From NCBI RefSeq assembly GCF_013166575.1, contig NZ_JABKKE010000002.1:124001-188000 (forward strand): 64,000 bases of DNA, written 5' to 3'. The notes beneath the pieces were generated by a model. The model searched no databases. It saw only the letters and a program-made list of their open reading frames with translations, and was not told where the DNA came from. Shown in pieces: positions 46,403 to 55,737 of this stretch; positions within the stretch are counted from its first letter, which is position 1, and each line of letters starts with the position of its first letter. Origin of the DNA: Xylanibacter rodentium. GTDB lineage: Bacteria; Bacteroidota; Bacteroidia; Bacteroidales; Bacteroidaceae. Made by a program: the position numbers and the translations under genes.

Positions 46403-47662
46403 TTATATATGCCACTCCACACCTTTCAGAAATATCCGGCTGATAACAGGCGTAGTATAAGCATAAGGAATGAAATCGAGCGACGGTATAGGCCGGGTAA
46501 TGTAGAAATTGGGCACCTTACCTATGCTTACAGAACCATAGTCACGGCTGATCCCCATTGCACATGCCGAGTTAATAGTGGCTGCATTGAAGGCTTCTTC
46601 AGGCAACAGGCGCATCTTGATACAAGCCAACGACACGACAAACTTCATGTCACCCGATGGCGTGGACCCGGGATTGTAGTCACTTGCCACAGCCAATGGC
46701 AAACCGCTGTCTATGATACGACGTCCGGGAGCAAACGGCATATTAAGGAAGAACGATGTGCCGGGCAAGGCTGTAGGAATCGTGCCGGTGCCTTGCAACA
46801 TAGCGATATCATCATCAGTCATGCTTTCCAGATGGTCTACAGACAACGCATTATGCTCTACGGCCACACGCACTCCGCCCGAATCGGCCAGTTCCTGCCC
46901 GTGAATCTTGGGTCGCATACCCCATATTGCACCGGCTTCAAGGATGCGCGCCGTATCTTCAGGCGTGAAAAAGCCATCGTCGCAGAACACATCAATATAA
47001 TCAGCCAAATGCTCACGACCAACCTCAGGAATCATCTCATTGACCACAAGGTCGACATATTCGCGCTGTCGACCGGCATATTCGCGCCCTACGGCATGCG
47101 CACCGAGAAACGTGCTCGCTACTTTCAGCGGTGCCGTCTCTTGTATGCGACGTATCACGCGCAACATTTTCAGTTCATCGGCAGTATTGAGACCATAGCC
47201 GCTCTTTATCTCCACCGCTCCTGTACCTTTGCTTATTATCTCACGTACACGACACATGGCCTGACAGTAAAGCTCATCCTCCGTGAGTTCATGCAGACGG
47301 TCGGCCGAATTGAGTATCCCCCCACCCCTTCGGGCTATCTCGGCATAACTCAATCCGCGTATCTTGTCGACAAACTCATGTTCGCGACTCGCCGCATAGA
47401 CGATATGTGTGTGGCTGTCGCAGAACGATGGCAGCACCATGCCGCCACAGGCATCGACCACAGTCACTCCCGCATCATCGGCATATCCCTTATCGGCAAG
47501 TTCGGACATAGGACCGAAATCCGCTATCACTCCGTCCTCAACATACAGGAAAGCATCTTCAATACTCTCCATAACCGATAGATCCCGTCCTGCAAGCATC
47601 AGACGTCCGTGGCGCTCTATGCCGGCAATACGGGCTATGTTCCTGACTAACAATGATGTCAT
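46403..47662 (-). CDS. hutI: Imidazolonepropionase
   Basis: Third step of histidine degradation: hydrolyses imidazolone propionate to formiminoglutamate. 419 aa, amidohydrolase fold. The metal-binding HTH motif is in SFCDSHTHIVYA (about 78-89). GAHAVGREYAGR (about 193) and KIHGQELADSGG (about 255) follow. DYNPGST (about 330) is the conserved distal metal region. It begins 4 bp after hutH and ends the operon. Confidence 0.96.
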   Translation of the reverse strand: MTSLLVRNIARIAGIERHGRLMLAGRDLSVMESIEDAFLYVEDGVIADFGPMSELADKGYADDAGVTVVDACGGMVLPSFCDSHTHIVYAASREHEFVDKIRGLSYAEIARRGGGILNSADRLHELTEDELYCQAMCRVREIISKGTGAVEIKSGYGLNTADELKMLRVIRRIQETAPLKVASTFLGAHAVGREYAGRQREYVDLVVNEMIPEVGREHLADYIDVFCDDGFFTPEDTARILEAGAIWGMRPKIHGQELADSGGVRVAVEHNALSVDHLESMTDDDIAMLQGTGTIPTALPGTSFFLNMPFAPGRRIIDSGLPLAVASDYNPGSTPSGDMKFVVSLACIKMRLLPEEAFNAATINSACAMGISRDYGSVSIGKVPNFYITRPIPSLDFIPYAYTTPVISRIFLKGVEWHI

Positions 47663-47666
47663 GGCA

Positions 47667-49148
47667 CTACTGTCTGTTACGGATAAATTCTATGGAACGT
47701 TCTATATATGGATACATAATCTCGTCATTAAGTATGAACGGCACCACTTTACGATATTCGTCGTATATCTCCATAATCTTCGGCGACGACCTCAACGGTT
47801 GGCGGAAATCAAGGGCCTGCATGGCATTGAACAATTCTATAGCCAGAACACGCTCTGTATTGAGCACCACTTTGTATAGTTTGATGGCGGCATTGGCCCC
47901 CATGCTGACATGGTCTTCTTGATCCTGACACGACGGAATACTGTCTGTGGACGACGGCATGGCCAGCGACTTGTTCAAGCTGACAATCGATGCCGCAGTG
48001 TATTGGGTTATCATGAATCCGCTGTTCACTCCCGGCGTAGCGACGAGAAAACTCGGCAAACCGCGCGTGCCGGACACAAGACGATAAATACGGCGCTCCG
48101 ATATGTTGGCAAGTTCGCTGATGGCGATGGAAAGGAAATCGATCGGAAGCGCTATAGGCTCACCATGGAAATTGCCAGCGGATATTATCAAGTCGTCGTC
48201 CGGACATACCGTAGGATTATCAGTGGCCGAATTAATCTCAGTGTCAATAACCGAGCGCACATAGCGGATCGTGTCTTTCACAGCTCCATGAACTTGAGGC
48301 ACACAACGGAACGAATACGGATCCTGTACATGAGCCTTGGACCGACCTATAATCTCACTGCCTTCGAGCAGTTCGCGCATATGGGCAGCCGTTTCTATCT
48401 GACCTTGATGCGGGCGCACCGCGTGAACGGCATGAGTGAAAGGCTCTATCAATCCATCATAAGCATCAAGCGACACGGCGGCTATCTTGTCGGCCCAATC
48501 GCTCAGACGTTCCGCCTGCAACAGCGCCCATACGGCAAAGGCGCTCATATTCTGTGTGCCGTTGAGCAACGCCAGTCCCTCTTTTGATGCCAGTTCGATT
48601 GGCTTCCAACGTAATTTCCGCAACAGTTCGGCTCCTGACATCAACTTTCCATTATATTCCACTTCCCCCAGTCCCACGAGCGGAAGACAAAGATGAGCCA
48701 AAGGAACAAGATCGCCGGAAGCGCCAAGCGAGCCTTGACGGTAGACCACGGGATAGACACCGTTGTTGAAAAAACGTATCAACTGCTCCACTGTGTCCAC
48801 CTTACAGCCTGAATATCCATAACTGAGCGACTGTATTTTCAGCAACATCATTATCTTGACGATGTCGTCCGGAACACGCTCACCCGTGCCACAAGCATGC
48901 GACTTCATCAGATTAATCTGCAACTGCGTGAGCTGGTCTTTGCCTATCGACACGTTGCATAGCGACCCGAAACCCGTGGTCACGCCATAAACGGGCTGGC
49001 TGCTGGTACGTATTTTCTCGTCAAGATATTCGCGGCAACGTGTTATGCGGTTTATGGCATCGTCGCTCAGTTCTATTTTATATCCGTTATATACTATTTC
49101 GCCGATTCTTTCTATCGTAAGATGGTCGGCACTGATTTTGTGAATCAT
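47667..49148 (-). CDS. hutH: Histidine ammonia-lyase
   Basis: First step of histidine degradation: removes ammonia to give urocanate, using an MIO cofactor formed from an internal Ala-Ser-Gly. 493 aa. The MIO triad is in GSLGASGDLVPLAHL (about 139-153). VYGVTTGFGSLCNV (about 48-61) and QDPYSFRCVPQVHGA (about 275-290) are family signatures. Third gene of the hut operon. Confidence 0.97.
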   Translation of the reverse strand: MIHKISADHLTIERIGEIVYNGYKIELSDDAINRITRCREYLDEKIRTSSQPVYGVTTGFGSLCNVSIGKDQLTQLQINLMKSHACGTGERVPDDIVKIMMLLKIQSLSYGYSGCKVDTVEQLIRFFNNGVYPVVYRQGSLGASGDLVPLAHLCLPLVGLGEVEYNGKLMSGAELLRKLRWKPIELASKEGLALLNGTQNMSAFAVWALLQAERLSDWADKIAAVSLDAYDGLIEPFTHAVHAVRPHQGQIETAAHMRELLEGSEIIGRSKAHVQDPYSFRCVPQVHGAVKDTIRYVRSVIDTEINSATDNPTVCPDDDLIISAGNFHGEPIALPIDFLSIAISELANISERRIYRLVSGTRGLPSFLVATPGVNSGFMITQYTAASIVSLNKSLAMPSSTDSIPSCQDQEDHVSMGANAAIKLYKVVLNTERVLAIELFNAMQALDFRQPLRSSPKIMEIYDEYRKVVPFILNDEIMYPYIERSIEFIRNRQ

Positions 49149-49174
49149 ATTCTTTTTTAGTAGTTAAAGAAACT

Positions 49175-49221
49175 AAAGGAGTTATCGCGGCAGAGCCGCT
49201 CCGGAGTCAAAGACAAATGCT
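49175..49221. repeat. Intergenic repeat, copy 2, running into the hutU stop
   Basis: Shares AAAGGAGTTA and GAGTCAAAGACAAATGCT with the repeat at 32707-32771. The second block includes the hutU stop codon and encodes its last residues (SICL). Confidence 0.6.
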
Positions 49222-51222
49222 CCCCTCTATGACATCGTCATCAACCAAATTCGGCATCGTCACCTGCAATTCCGGCGTACGCTCCATCTCACGTCGTATG
49301 GCCTCCATCGAACCACTGTTACGGGCCCACGAACGTCGGGCTATACCGTTGTTTACATCCCAGAAAAGCATTTCGCGAATGCGGCGGGCGGCATCGTCAC
49401 TGCCGTCGATAACCATTCCAAAACCACCGTTTATCACTTCGCCCCAGCCTACGCCTCCGCCATTATGCAGACTCACCCATGTGGCACCACGGAAAGCGTC
49501 GCCGATGACGTTGTGCACGGCCATGTCGGCACAGAACTGCGAACCGTCGTATATGTTGGACGTCTCCCGGAAAGGAGAGTCTGTACCGGAAACATCGTGA
49601 TGGTCGCGTCCGAGCACCACCGGCCGGCTGATGGCACCGCTGCGTATGGCATCGTTGAAAGCCAAGGCTATGCGGGCACGCCCTTCGGCATCGGCATATA
49701 GTATGCGTGCCTGAGAGCCCACGACAAGATTGTTTCGGCCTGCCTCACGTATCCAGTGCAGATTGTCTGCCAATTGTCCGCGAATGTCGTCAGGCGCGGT
49801 GCGCAACATATCTTCAAGAACACCGGCTGCCAATCGGTCGGTTTCGGCCAGATCTTCGGGCTTGCCCGAAGAGCAGACCCATCGGAACGGCCCGAAACCA
49901 TAGTCGAAGAACATCGGTCCCATAATGTCCTGTACATACGACGGATACCGGAAACGGCCGGCATCGCACATGACATCGGCTCCGGCACGGCTCGCCATAA
50001 GCAAAAACGCATTACCATAGTCAAAGAAATACATTCCTCGGGCCGCCAACTTGTTGATGGCTGCAACTTGACGGCGGAGCGACTCGAACACACGCTCCCT
50101 GAACTTATCCGGCTCTTCAGCCATCATCCTCTTTGATTCGTCAAGCGTCATGCCCACAGGATAATAGCCTCCTGCATATGGATTGTGCAGTGATGTCTGG
50201 TCACTGCCAAGATCTACTGCGATGTTCTCTGCAGCCAACCGCTCCCAAAGATCGACAACATTGCCGACATACGCCATCGACACCGTACGTCTGTCAGCGA
50301 CGGCACAACGTACAGCGGGTATCAGTTCGTCAAGACTGTAATGCAACTCGTCCACCCAACCTTGATCATATCTCTTCTGTGCCGCCAACGGATTTATTTC
50401 CGCAGTCACGCTCACCACACCGGCAATATTGCCGGCCTTGGGCTGCGCACCTGACATACCGCCCAGTCCTGACGTCACGAAGAGCATGCCGTGTATATCG
50501 TCCCGCCCCGGCTTGAGATGCTTGCGCGCTGCATTAAGCACGGTGATAGTGGTGCCATGGACAATACCCTGCGGACCTATGTACATATACGAGCCGGCCG
50601 TCATCTGACCGTACTGGCTCACTCCGAGCGCGTTGTAGCGCTCCCAATCGTCGGGCTTAGAGTAATTGGGTATCACCATACCGTTTGTAACCACCACCCT
50701 TGGCGCCCAGCGATGCGACGGGAAGAGTCCGAGCGGGTGTCCCGAATACATCACGAGAGTCTGCTCGTCGGTCATCTCGCTCAGATACTTCATCACAAGC
50801 CGGTACTGCGCCCAATTCTGGAATACGGCTCCGTTGCCTCCATACGTGATAAGCTCGTGCGGATGCTGTGCCACGGCCTTGTCGAGATTGTTCTGAATCA
50901 TCATCATTATGGCCGCCGCCTGCTCCGAACGGTGCGGATATTCGTCGATGGGACGTGCGTACATCTCATAACGCGGACGGTAACGATACATATAAATACG
51001 GCCGTAGCGGCGCAATTCATCGGCAAACTCCGGTGCCAACCGGGCATGCAGATGCTTCGGGAAATATCTCAAGGCATTGCGCAGAGCCAGCCTCTTCTCG
51101 TCGGGCGTCAGTATGTCCTTGCGCTTCGGCGCATGGTTTATCTCTGTGTCGTATGCCTGCGGCTCAGGCAGACAGTCCGGAATACCGGCCCGTATGTCGT
51201 CTACAAATTCTTGATGTGTCAT
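49207..51222 (-). CDS. hutU: Urocanate hydratase
   Basis: Second step of histidine degradation: hydrates urocanate to imidazolone propionate with tightly bound NAD. 671 aa, the longer form also seen in Bacteroidales. GGNGAVFQNWAQYRL (about 123-137), LFVTSGLGGMSGAQPKAG (about 245-262) and DLGSDQTSLHNPYAGGYYP (about 335-353) are urocanase signatures; FRWVCSSGKPEDLAETD lies near 450. The C-terminus has NGGGVGWGEVINGGFGMV. The start lies 9 bp after the ftcD stop, so it is operonic. Confidence 0.97.
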   Translation of the reverse strand: MTHQEFVDDIRAGIPDCLPEPQAYDTEINHAPKRKDILTPDEKRLALRNALRYFPKHLHARLAPEFADELRRYGRIYMYRYRPRYEMYARPIDEYPHRSEQAAAIMMMIQNNLDKAVAQHPHELITYGGNGAVFQNWAQYRLVMKYLSEMTDEQTLVMYSGHPLGLFPSHRWAPRVVVTNGMVIPNYSKPDDWERYNALGVSQYGQMTAGSYMYIGPQGIVHGTTITVLNAARKHLKPGRDDIHGMLFVTSGLGGMSGAQPKAGNIAGVVSVTAEINPLAAQKRYDQGWVDELHYSLDELIPAVRCAVADRRTVSMAYVGNVVDLWERLAAENIAVDLGSDQTSLHNPYAGGYYPVGMTLDESKRMMAEEPDKFRERVFESLRRQVAAINKLAARGMYFFDYGNAFLLMASRAGADVMCDAGRFRYPSYVQDIMGPMFFDYGFGPFRWVCSSGKPEDLAETDRLAAGVLEDMLRTAPDDIRGQLADNLHWIREAGRNNLVVGSQARILYADAEGRARIALAFNDAIRSGAISRPVVLGRDHHDVSGTDSPFRETSNIYDGSQFCADMAVHNVIGDAFRGATWVSLHNGGGVGWGEVINGGFGMVIDGSDDAARRIREMLFWDVNNGIARRSWARNSGSMEAIRREMERTPELQVTMPNLVDDDVIEGSICL

Positions 51223-51231
51223 ATCTGATTA

Positions 51232-52953
51232 TTACTTTAACTTATTGATTCTGTCCTCCGTAATCTTCATTATCTCGCTCTCGGCTCTTTTCGCCTCCTC
51301 CATCAAGGCATCGGCTTCAGCTGTCAGTGCGTCGGCCGCAGCACGGTCTGCTAGTCCGGAGGCATTAATCTTGACATTCAGACCGGCACCGAGAACCGCA
51401 GCCCGTGCAGCAAGCGCTCCAACACCGGCATCGGACACACTGTTGGGATTGCCTTCAAGAGCCATCTCATGACAAATGTCAAACACCTTGACAGAGGCCT
51501 TCATCGTCCGCAAAGGCACCTGAGCGGCATATAACGTTGCCGCCTCGACAGCCTCGGCACGCGCTCTCCTGTCGTCCTCCGTTTTCTTGGGCATGGCAAA
51601 GGCTTCCATAATACGGTTGAAAGCAGCAGTATCCTCGTCCACAAGATGCAGCAGTTCGGTCATAAGCGTCTGACCGCGTTCGGCCCAACCGCCGAACATG
51701 TCCCAACGGTCGTCCCATCCGGCTTTATGGCTCGACAGATTTGCCACCATGGCGCCAAGAGCCGCACCGAGAGCCCCCATATATGCCGCTATCGTTCCAC
51801 CGCCCGGAGCCGGACTTTCACGCGATGTCTCTTCGGCAAAAGCCTTGACCGTAAGGTCAGCAAGCCTGCCACCGGCCTTCTCTTCCGCATCTTCGAGCAT
51901 ATATTCAATTACTTTTTCACGCGGATTGAAAGGCTTAAGGTCGTCAAGCCCCATGCTCTTCACCGCTATCTTGATTATGTCCTCCTCCGGTATTCCTGAC
52001 GAACGATGTTGTTTGGACAGGAAATACCTGCCGGCCTCAACCAACGTTTTCTTAGGAATAAGTCCGACAATCTCGGTACCCGTAACACGTATCCCACGAT
52101 TTTGCGCACAACGGCATACCTCGTCGAAAGCTACATGGAGCGGTGTGACTGAAAGGTCGGTAATATTCATCGACACCTGGGCTATACCATATTCATCTAT
52201 ATACCATCCTATAGCCTTGGTGCATTTCAATGTTCCGGGCTTCATGAGCGGTTTCCCATCGTCACCGTGCACAATCTTGCCCACAACCGGATTGCCCTCT
52301 CGAACCGGCCGCCCCTTCTCTCTCACATCAAATGCAATGGCATTGGCACGTCGTGTGGATGTAGTGTTAAGGTTGTAGTTTACGGCAATGAGAAAATCGC
52401 GTGCACCAACGGCCGTACAACCTGTCCGCTCCACGGCCTCGTCCACAGGACGCGCGCCGAAATCAGGCTGCAGTCTTTCCGTTGTCAGTTTCTCGGCCAA
52501 AGCCTCATACTCACCCTCGCGGCAAACGGCCAGATTCTTTCTCTCGGGAGTGAACGCAGCAGCTTCATAACAATAGCACGGTATGGCGAGCTCATCGGCA
52601 ATGCGACGGGCCAGTCCGCGTGCCAGCTCGGCACATTCCTCGAGCGTGATGCCCGACACGGGGATGAGTGGCAGCACATCAGTGGCTCCCATGCGGGGAT
52701 GGGCACCGTGATGGCGGCGCATGTCTATCAGACGGCCGGCACACTTCACCGAACGAAATGCAGCCTCTACAACAGCATCCGGCCTGCCGACAAATGTCAC
52801 CACCGTACGGTTTGTTGCCTCACCCGGGTCTACATCGAGCAGTCTGACACCCTTGACACTCTCTATTTCATCGGTTATCTGTTTTATGATTTCCATATTG
52901 CGCCCCTCACTGAAATTGGGTACGCATTCTACTATTTGTTTCTCGTAAGCCAT
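51232..52953 (-). CDS. ftcD: Glutamate formimidoyltransferase / formimidoyl-THF cyclodeaminase fusion
   Basis: Last steps of histidine degradation: moves the formimino group from formiminoglutamate to tetrahydrofolate, giving glutamate, and then cyclises it with release of ammonia. 573 aa from the ATG at 52953 (MAYEKQIVECVPNFSEGRN). A -7 motif at 52983-52990 excludes the upstream start at 53013. The N-terminal transferase domain (about 1-325) has HHGAHPRMGATDVLPLIPV. The C-terminal FTCD_C domain (about 370-573) has SPAPGGGTIAAYMGALGAAL. It is the first gene of ftcD-hutU-hutH-hutI. Confidence 0.95.
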   Translation of the reverse strand: MAYEKQIVECVPNFSEGRNMEIIKQITDEIESVKGVRLLDVDPGEATNRTVVTFVGRPDAVVEAAFRSVKCAGRLIDMRRHHGAHPRMGATDVLPLIPVSGITLEECAELARGLARRIADELAIPCYCYEAAAFTPERKNLAVCREGEYEALAEKLTTERLQPDFGARPVDEAVERTGCTAVGARDFLIAVNYNLNTTSTRRANAIAFDVREKGRPVREGNPVVGKIVHGDDGKPLMKPGTLKCTKAIGWYIDEYGIAQVSMNITDLSVTPLHVAFDEVCRCAQNRGIRVTGTEIVGLIPKKTLVEAGRYFLSKQHRSSGIPEEDIIKIAVKSMGLDDLKPFNPREKVIEYMLEDAEEKAGGRLADLTVKAFAEETSRESPAPGGGTIAAYMGALGAALGAMVANLSSHKAGWDDRWDMFGGWAERGQTLMTELLHLVDEDTAAFNRIMEAFAMPKKTEDDRRARAEAVEAATLYAAQVPLRTMKASVKVFDICHEMALEGNPNSVSDAGVGALAARAAVLGAGLNVKINASGLADRAAADALTAEADALMEEAKRAESEIMKITEDRINKLK

Positions 52954-52982
52954 AATCCGGTAAAAATTATATATTTCTTTTG

Positions 52983-52990
52983 CAAATATA
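52983..52990 (-). promoter_or_regulatory. -7 promoter element of the hut operon
   Basis: CAAATATA on the plus strand reads TATATTTG on the minus strand, 30 bp before the chosen ftcD start. Confidence 0.6.
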
Positions 52991-53114
52991 TAATTTTTAT
53001 AATTACGGCACAAATCTTTGGATGTATTTTATTGCAGTAAAGACGCCTTATAGCAAATAATACATTTTATCGACTGAATCAATAACATAACTACAATGGA
53101 TAATAAATAGAAAA

Positions 53115-53146
53115 GGATTGCGCCATAACTTGAAAAGGCGCAATCC
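53115..53146 (-). terminator. Terminator of rny
   Basis: GGATTGCGCC (53115-53124) pairs perfectly with GGCGCAATCC (53137-53146). On the minus strand it is followed by TTTTCTATTTATTA. Confidence 0.8.
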
Positions 53147-53192
53147 CATATACATTAATATATAAATGATTATACTGTCTCAAAAAACAACA

Positions 53193-54731
53193 TCACTTGG
53201 CATATGCCACACTGCGTGTTTCGCGGATGACAGTAATCTTGACCTGTCCGGGATAAGTCATCTCATTCTGAATCTTGTTGGCTATCTCGCCGGACAATGC
53301 CTCAGTCTGCGTGTCGTCCATCTTGTCGGCACCAACGATGACGCGTAGCTCGCGACCTGCCTGTATGGCGTAGGTCTTGGTGACGCCCGGATAGCTCATG
53401 GCGATAGCCTCAAGATCATTGAGACGCTTGATGTATGCCTCGACAATCTCGCGGCGGGCACCGGGCCGGGCACCACTGATGGCATCACACACTTGAACGA
53501 TTGGAGCAAGCAGTGTGTTCATCTCGCACTCGTCGTGGTGGGCTGCTATGGCATTGCATATGTCCGGCTTCTCACGATATTTCTCGGCAATCTTGGCACC
53601 ATAAAGTGCGTGCGGCAATTCGCTCTCCTCATCAGGCACCTTGCCGATATCATGCAACAATCCGGCACGTTTGGCCTTCTTCGGGTTCAGCCCCAGTTCA
53701 GATGCCATCACAGCACAGAGATTGGCTGTTTCACGGGCATGCTGCAACAGATTCTGACCGTATGAACTGCGATACTTCATTTTTCCGATGATACGCGTGA
53801 GTTCGGGATGCAGCCCATGTATTCCGAGGTCGATACATGTGCGCTTGCCTGTCTCTATAACCTCGTTTTCAAGCTGTTTCTTAACCTTCTGAACAACCTC
53901 CTCTATACGTGCGGGATGGATACGTCCGTCGGCAACAAGCTGATGCAGAGCCAGACGGCATACCTCACGACGAATGGGATCGAAAGCACTGATAACAATT
54001 GCTTCAGGCGTATCGTCAACCACAATTTCGACTCCCGTAGCAGCCTCAAGAGCACGTATATTGCGCCCCTCACGCCCGATGATACGGCCTTTCACTTCAT
54101 CATTATCTATATGGAACACGCTGACACTGTTCTCTATCGCCGTCTCCGTGGCCACACGCTGTATGGTCTGTATCACAATCTTGCGTGCCTGAGCATTGGC
54201 ATTCAGCTTGGCCTCGTCCATTATCTCATTGATGTAGCTCTGGGCATCGGTCTTGGCCTCATCCTTCATCGCCTCTACAAGCCGCTGCTTGGCCTCGTCA
54301 GCACTGAGCCCTGAAAGTTCCTCAAGTTTTGCACGCTCCTGCAACTGCATCTTCTCCAGTTCCTCGTTCTTAATCTGGAGCAGTTTCTTCTCGTTGTCTA
54401 TACGTGTCTGCTGGTTGTCCAACTCGTTTTTACGGCGTCCAAGTTCCTCCTGACGCTGGTTGATGGACAGTTCGCGCTGTTTCAGTTTGTTCTCGCTCTG
54501 CTGAATGTGCTGGTTGCGCGTCTGAACTTCCTTTTCCAACTCGCTCTTCTTATTAAGGAACTTTTCTTTCACCTCGAGCAGTTTTTTCTCTTTCATGACC
54601 TCGGCCTCTTTTTCGGCTTCGGCCAACTTCCTATTGTATTCTCCCTTTATCACATATCGGAAAATACCATATCCGAACAGCACTCCTAAAACAAGAGCCA
54701 CTATCACGGCAATTAACCATACTATATCCAT
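53193..54731 (-). CDS. rny: Ribonuclease Y
   Basis: Membrane-anchored endoribonuclease that starts mRNA decay. 512 aa. An N-terminal membrane helix (about 3-22, [20 protein letters not shown]) is followed by a long coiled coil rich in Glu/Lys/Gln (about 30-190). The KH domain has [15 protein letters not shown] (about 215-229). The HD domain has the metal-binding HD in [13 protein letters not shown] (about 350). The C-terminus ends in [11 protein letters not shown]. It follows zapA by 39 bp, so it is probably co-transcribed. Confidence 0.95.
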   Translation of the reverse strand: MDIVWLIAVIVALVLGVLFGYGIFRYVIKGEYNRKLAEAEKEAEVMKEKKLLEVKEKFLNKKSELEKEVQTRNQHIQQSENKLKQRELSINQRQEELGRRKNELDNQQTRIDNEKKLLQIKNEELEKMQLQERAKLEELSGLSADEAKQRLVEAMKDEAKTDAQSYINEIMDEAKLNANAQARKIVIQTIQRVATETAIENSVSVFHIDNDEVKGRIIGREGRNIRALEAATGVEIVVDDTPEAIVISAFDPIRREVCRLALHQLVADGRIHPARIEEVVQKVKKQLENEVIETGKRTCIDLGIHGLHPELTRIIGKMKYRSSYGQNLLQHARETANLCAVMASELGLNPKKAKRAGLLHDIGKVPDEESELPHALYGAKIAEKYREKPDICNAIAAHHDECEMNTLLAPIVQVCDAISGARPGARREIVEAYIKRLNDLEAIAMSYPGVTKTYAIQAGRELRVIVGADKMDDTQTEALSGEIANKIQNEMTYPGQVKITVIRETRSVAYAK

Positions 54732-54770
54732 AAAAAACTAAATTGTTATTGTTGTTAATATTCTCTTTAC

Positions 54771-55079
54771 TTATTTCTCACCGAGGGCTTCTTCGATTTC
54801 CGCAGTAAGACTTCTGAGAATATTATTATAAGGGTCCGTATCGTTCCGGGCACACTCTTTTTCATAACGCAAGGCTATGTCAACAAGTGTCATGAGCGAA
54901 ATGGTATGATCGCTCTTGTGTCCCTTATATGTATGTGCGTATACATTGTAACGATCGGTTATCAACTTTGCCGCTGCCCGGAAGTATTCCTCCTCGGCAC
55001 GGTCGTGTACCATAACCTCTATTTCTTCGTCGTAGACATGCAAATGTATACGTAACGCATCTCTTTTTTCTTCTGCCAT
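54771..55079 (-). CDS. zapA: Cell division protein ZapA
   Basis: FtsZ-ring stabiliser. 102 aa. The N-terminal beta-strand domain (RIHLHVYDEEIEVMV) is followed by a helix with EYFRAAAKLITDRYNVY and HTISLMTLVDIALRYEKE, matching short ZapA proteins. It lies 3 bp after a coiled-coil gene and 39 bp before rny. Confidence 0.85.
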   Translation of the reverse strand: MAEEKRDALRIHLHVYDEEIEVMVHDRAEEEYFRAAAKLITDRYNVYAHTYKGHKSDHTISLMTLVDIALRYEKECARNDTDPYNNILRSLTAEIEEALGEK

Positions 55080-55082
55080 CGC

Positions 55083-55394
55083 TTAATCTGCCTTCTGTTC
55101 TGCCAATATAGCAATGCACTTGTTTACGTCTCGGATGAGTTTGGACAGTCTTGACTTTGCAGTCTCAAGATCCCCGTCGGTAATCTCGACCATCTTTGCC
55201 ATCTTCAAAGAGTTGTAGTCCTTGGCCTGCTGGTCCAACTTGTCACGCAAGATTTTTATATCTTTCTCGTTTCTGTCGACCATTTCGTACAGTTCTTCGT
55301 TCTCTTTCTTTAACTGCTGAAAGCGGAGTATCATCTGGCGCACCCTTGTTTGGAACACTGCCAAATTCTGTTCGTTGGAAGTCATGGGCATCAC
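55083..55394 (-). CDS. Small coiled-coil protein upstream of zapA
   Basis: 103 aa, nearly all helical: LRFQQLKKENEELYEMVDRN (about 24-43) and a second heptad region to about 65, then DGDLETAKSRLSKLIRDVNKC. Met4 (MTSNEQN) may be the true start, since a -7-like CAAAGTTA (55407-55414) lies very close. I do not recognise a named family. The small size, coiled coil and tight link to zapA suggest a ZapB-like partner in the division ring; that is inference. Confidence 0.75.
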   Translation of the reverse strand: MMPMTSNEQNLAVFQTRVRQMILRFQQLKKENEELYEMVDRNEKDIKILRDKLDQQAKDYNSLKMAKMVEITDGDLETAKSRLSKLIRDVNKCIAILAEQKAD

Positions 55395-55609
55395 TCTTTA
55401 ATTCTACAAAGTTATTAATTTTTTGCAAAGAATACCTTTAGCATGTTTCTAATTTAATGTTTTTTAAATATTCATCCGCTTAAAATGACAAATATCCGGT
55501 CATCCACACAGGCGATACTATTGTTCTTTTCGGAGACTTTCCATCATGTCTGACCGGACAGTCTCATTGCATCCGTACGATTGTGTCAGAATTGTGAAGT
55601 CAGTGCAAG

Positions 55610-55687
55610 ACCGTTGTACCAACGGTTCAAAGGTCTTGTACTATCGGTACGACGGCCCCGTACTGCCAGTACAATGGCCTTGTACCG
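55610..55687. repeat. Cluster of short GTAC-centred palindromes
   Basis: ACCGTTGTACCAACGGT (55610-55626), GTAC-TATCG-GTAC (55638-55650) and GTACTGCCAGTAC (55660-55672) follow each other. GGYCTTGTAC occurs twice (about 55632 and 55676). Purpose unknown. Confidence 0.65.
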
Positions 55688-55690
55688 AAA

Positions 55691-55737
55691 AAAAATACAG
55701 CGCAGTACGGATATCACCGGCCATGCGCTGTATTTTT
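55691..55737 (-). terminator. Terminator of the 210-aa gene
   Basis: AAAAATACAGCGCA (55691-55704) pairs perfectly with TGCGCTGTATTTTT (55724-55737). It abuts the stop at 55738 and is followed on the minus strand by a U-run. Confidence 0.85.

Larger units (their letters stand above)
55395..55737. other. Intergenic region with clustered GTAC palindromes and a terminator
   Basis: 343 bp with no credible gene. It holds a probable zapA-operon promoter, the palindrome cluster at 55610-55687 and the terminator at 55691-55737. Confidence 0.65.

Noticed and set aside
46409-47581. Open frame of 390 codons antisense to hutI
   Set aside because: The hutI frame has all amidohydrolase motifs; the antisense product resembles nothing.
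52954-53013. Start of ftcD at 53013
   Set aside because: The -7 motif at 52983-52990 lies downstream of it, and the extra residues are not part of the transferase fold.
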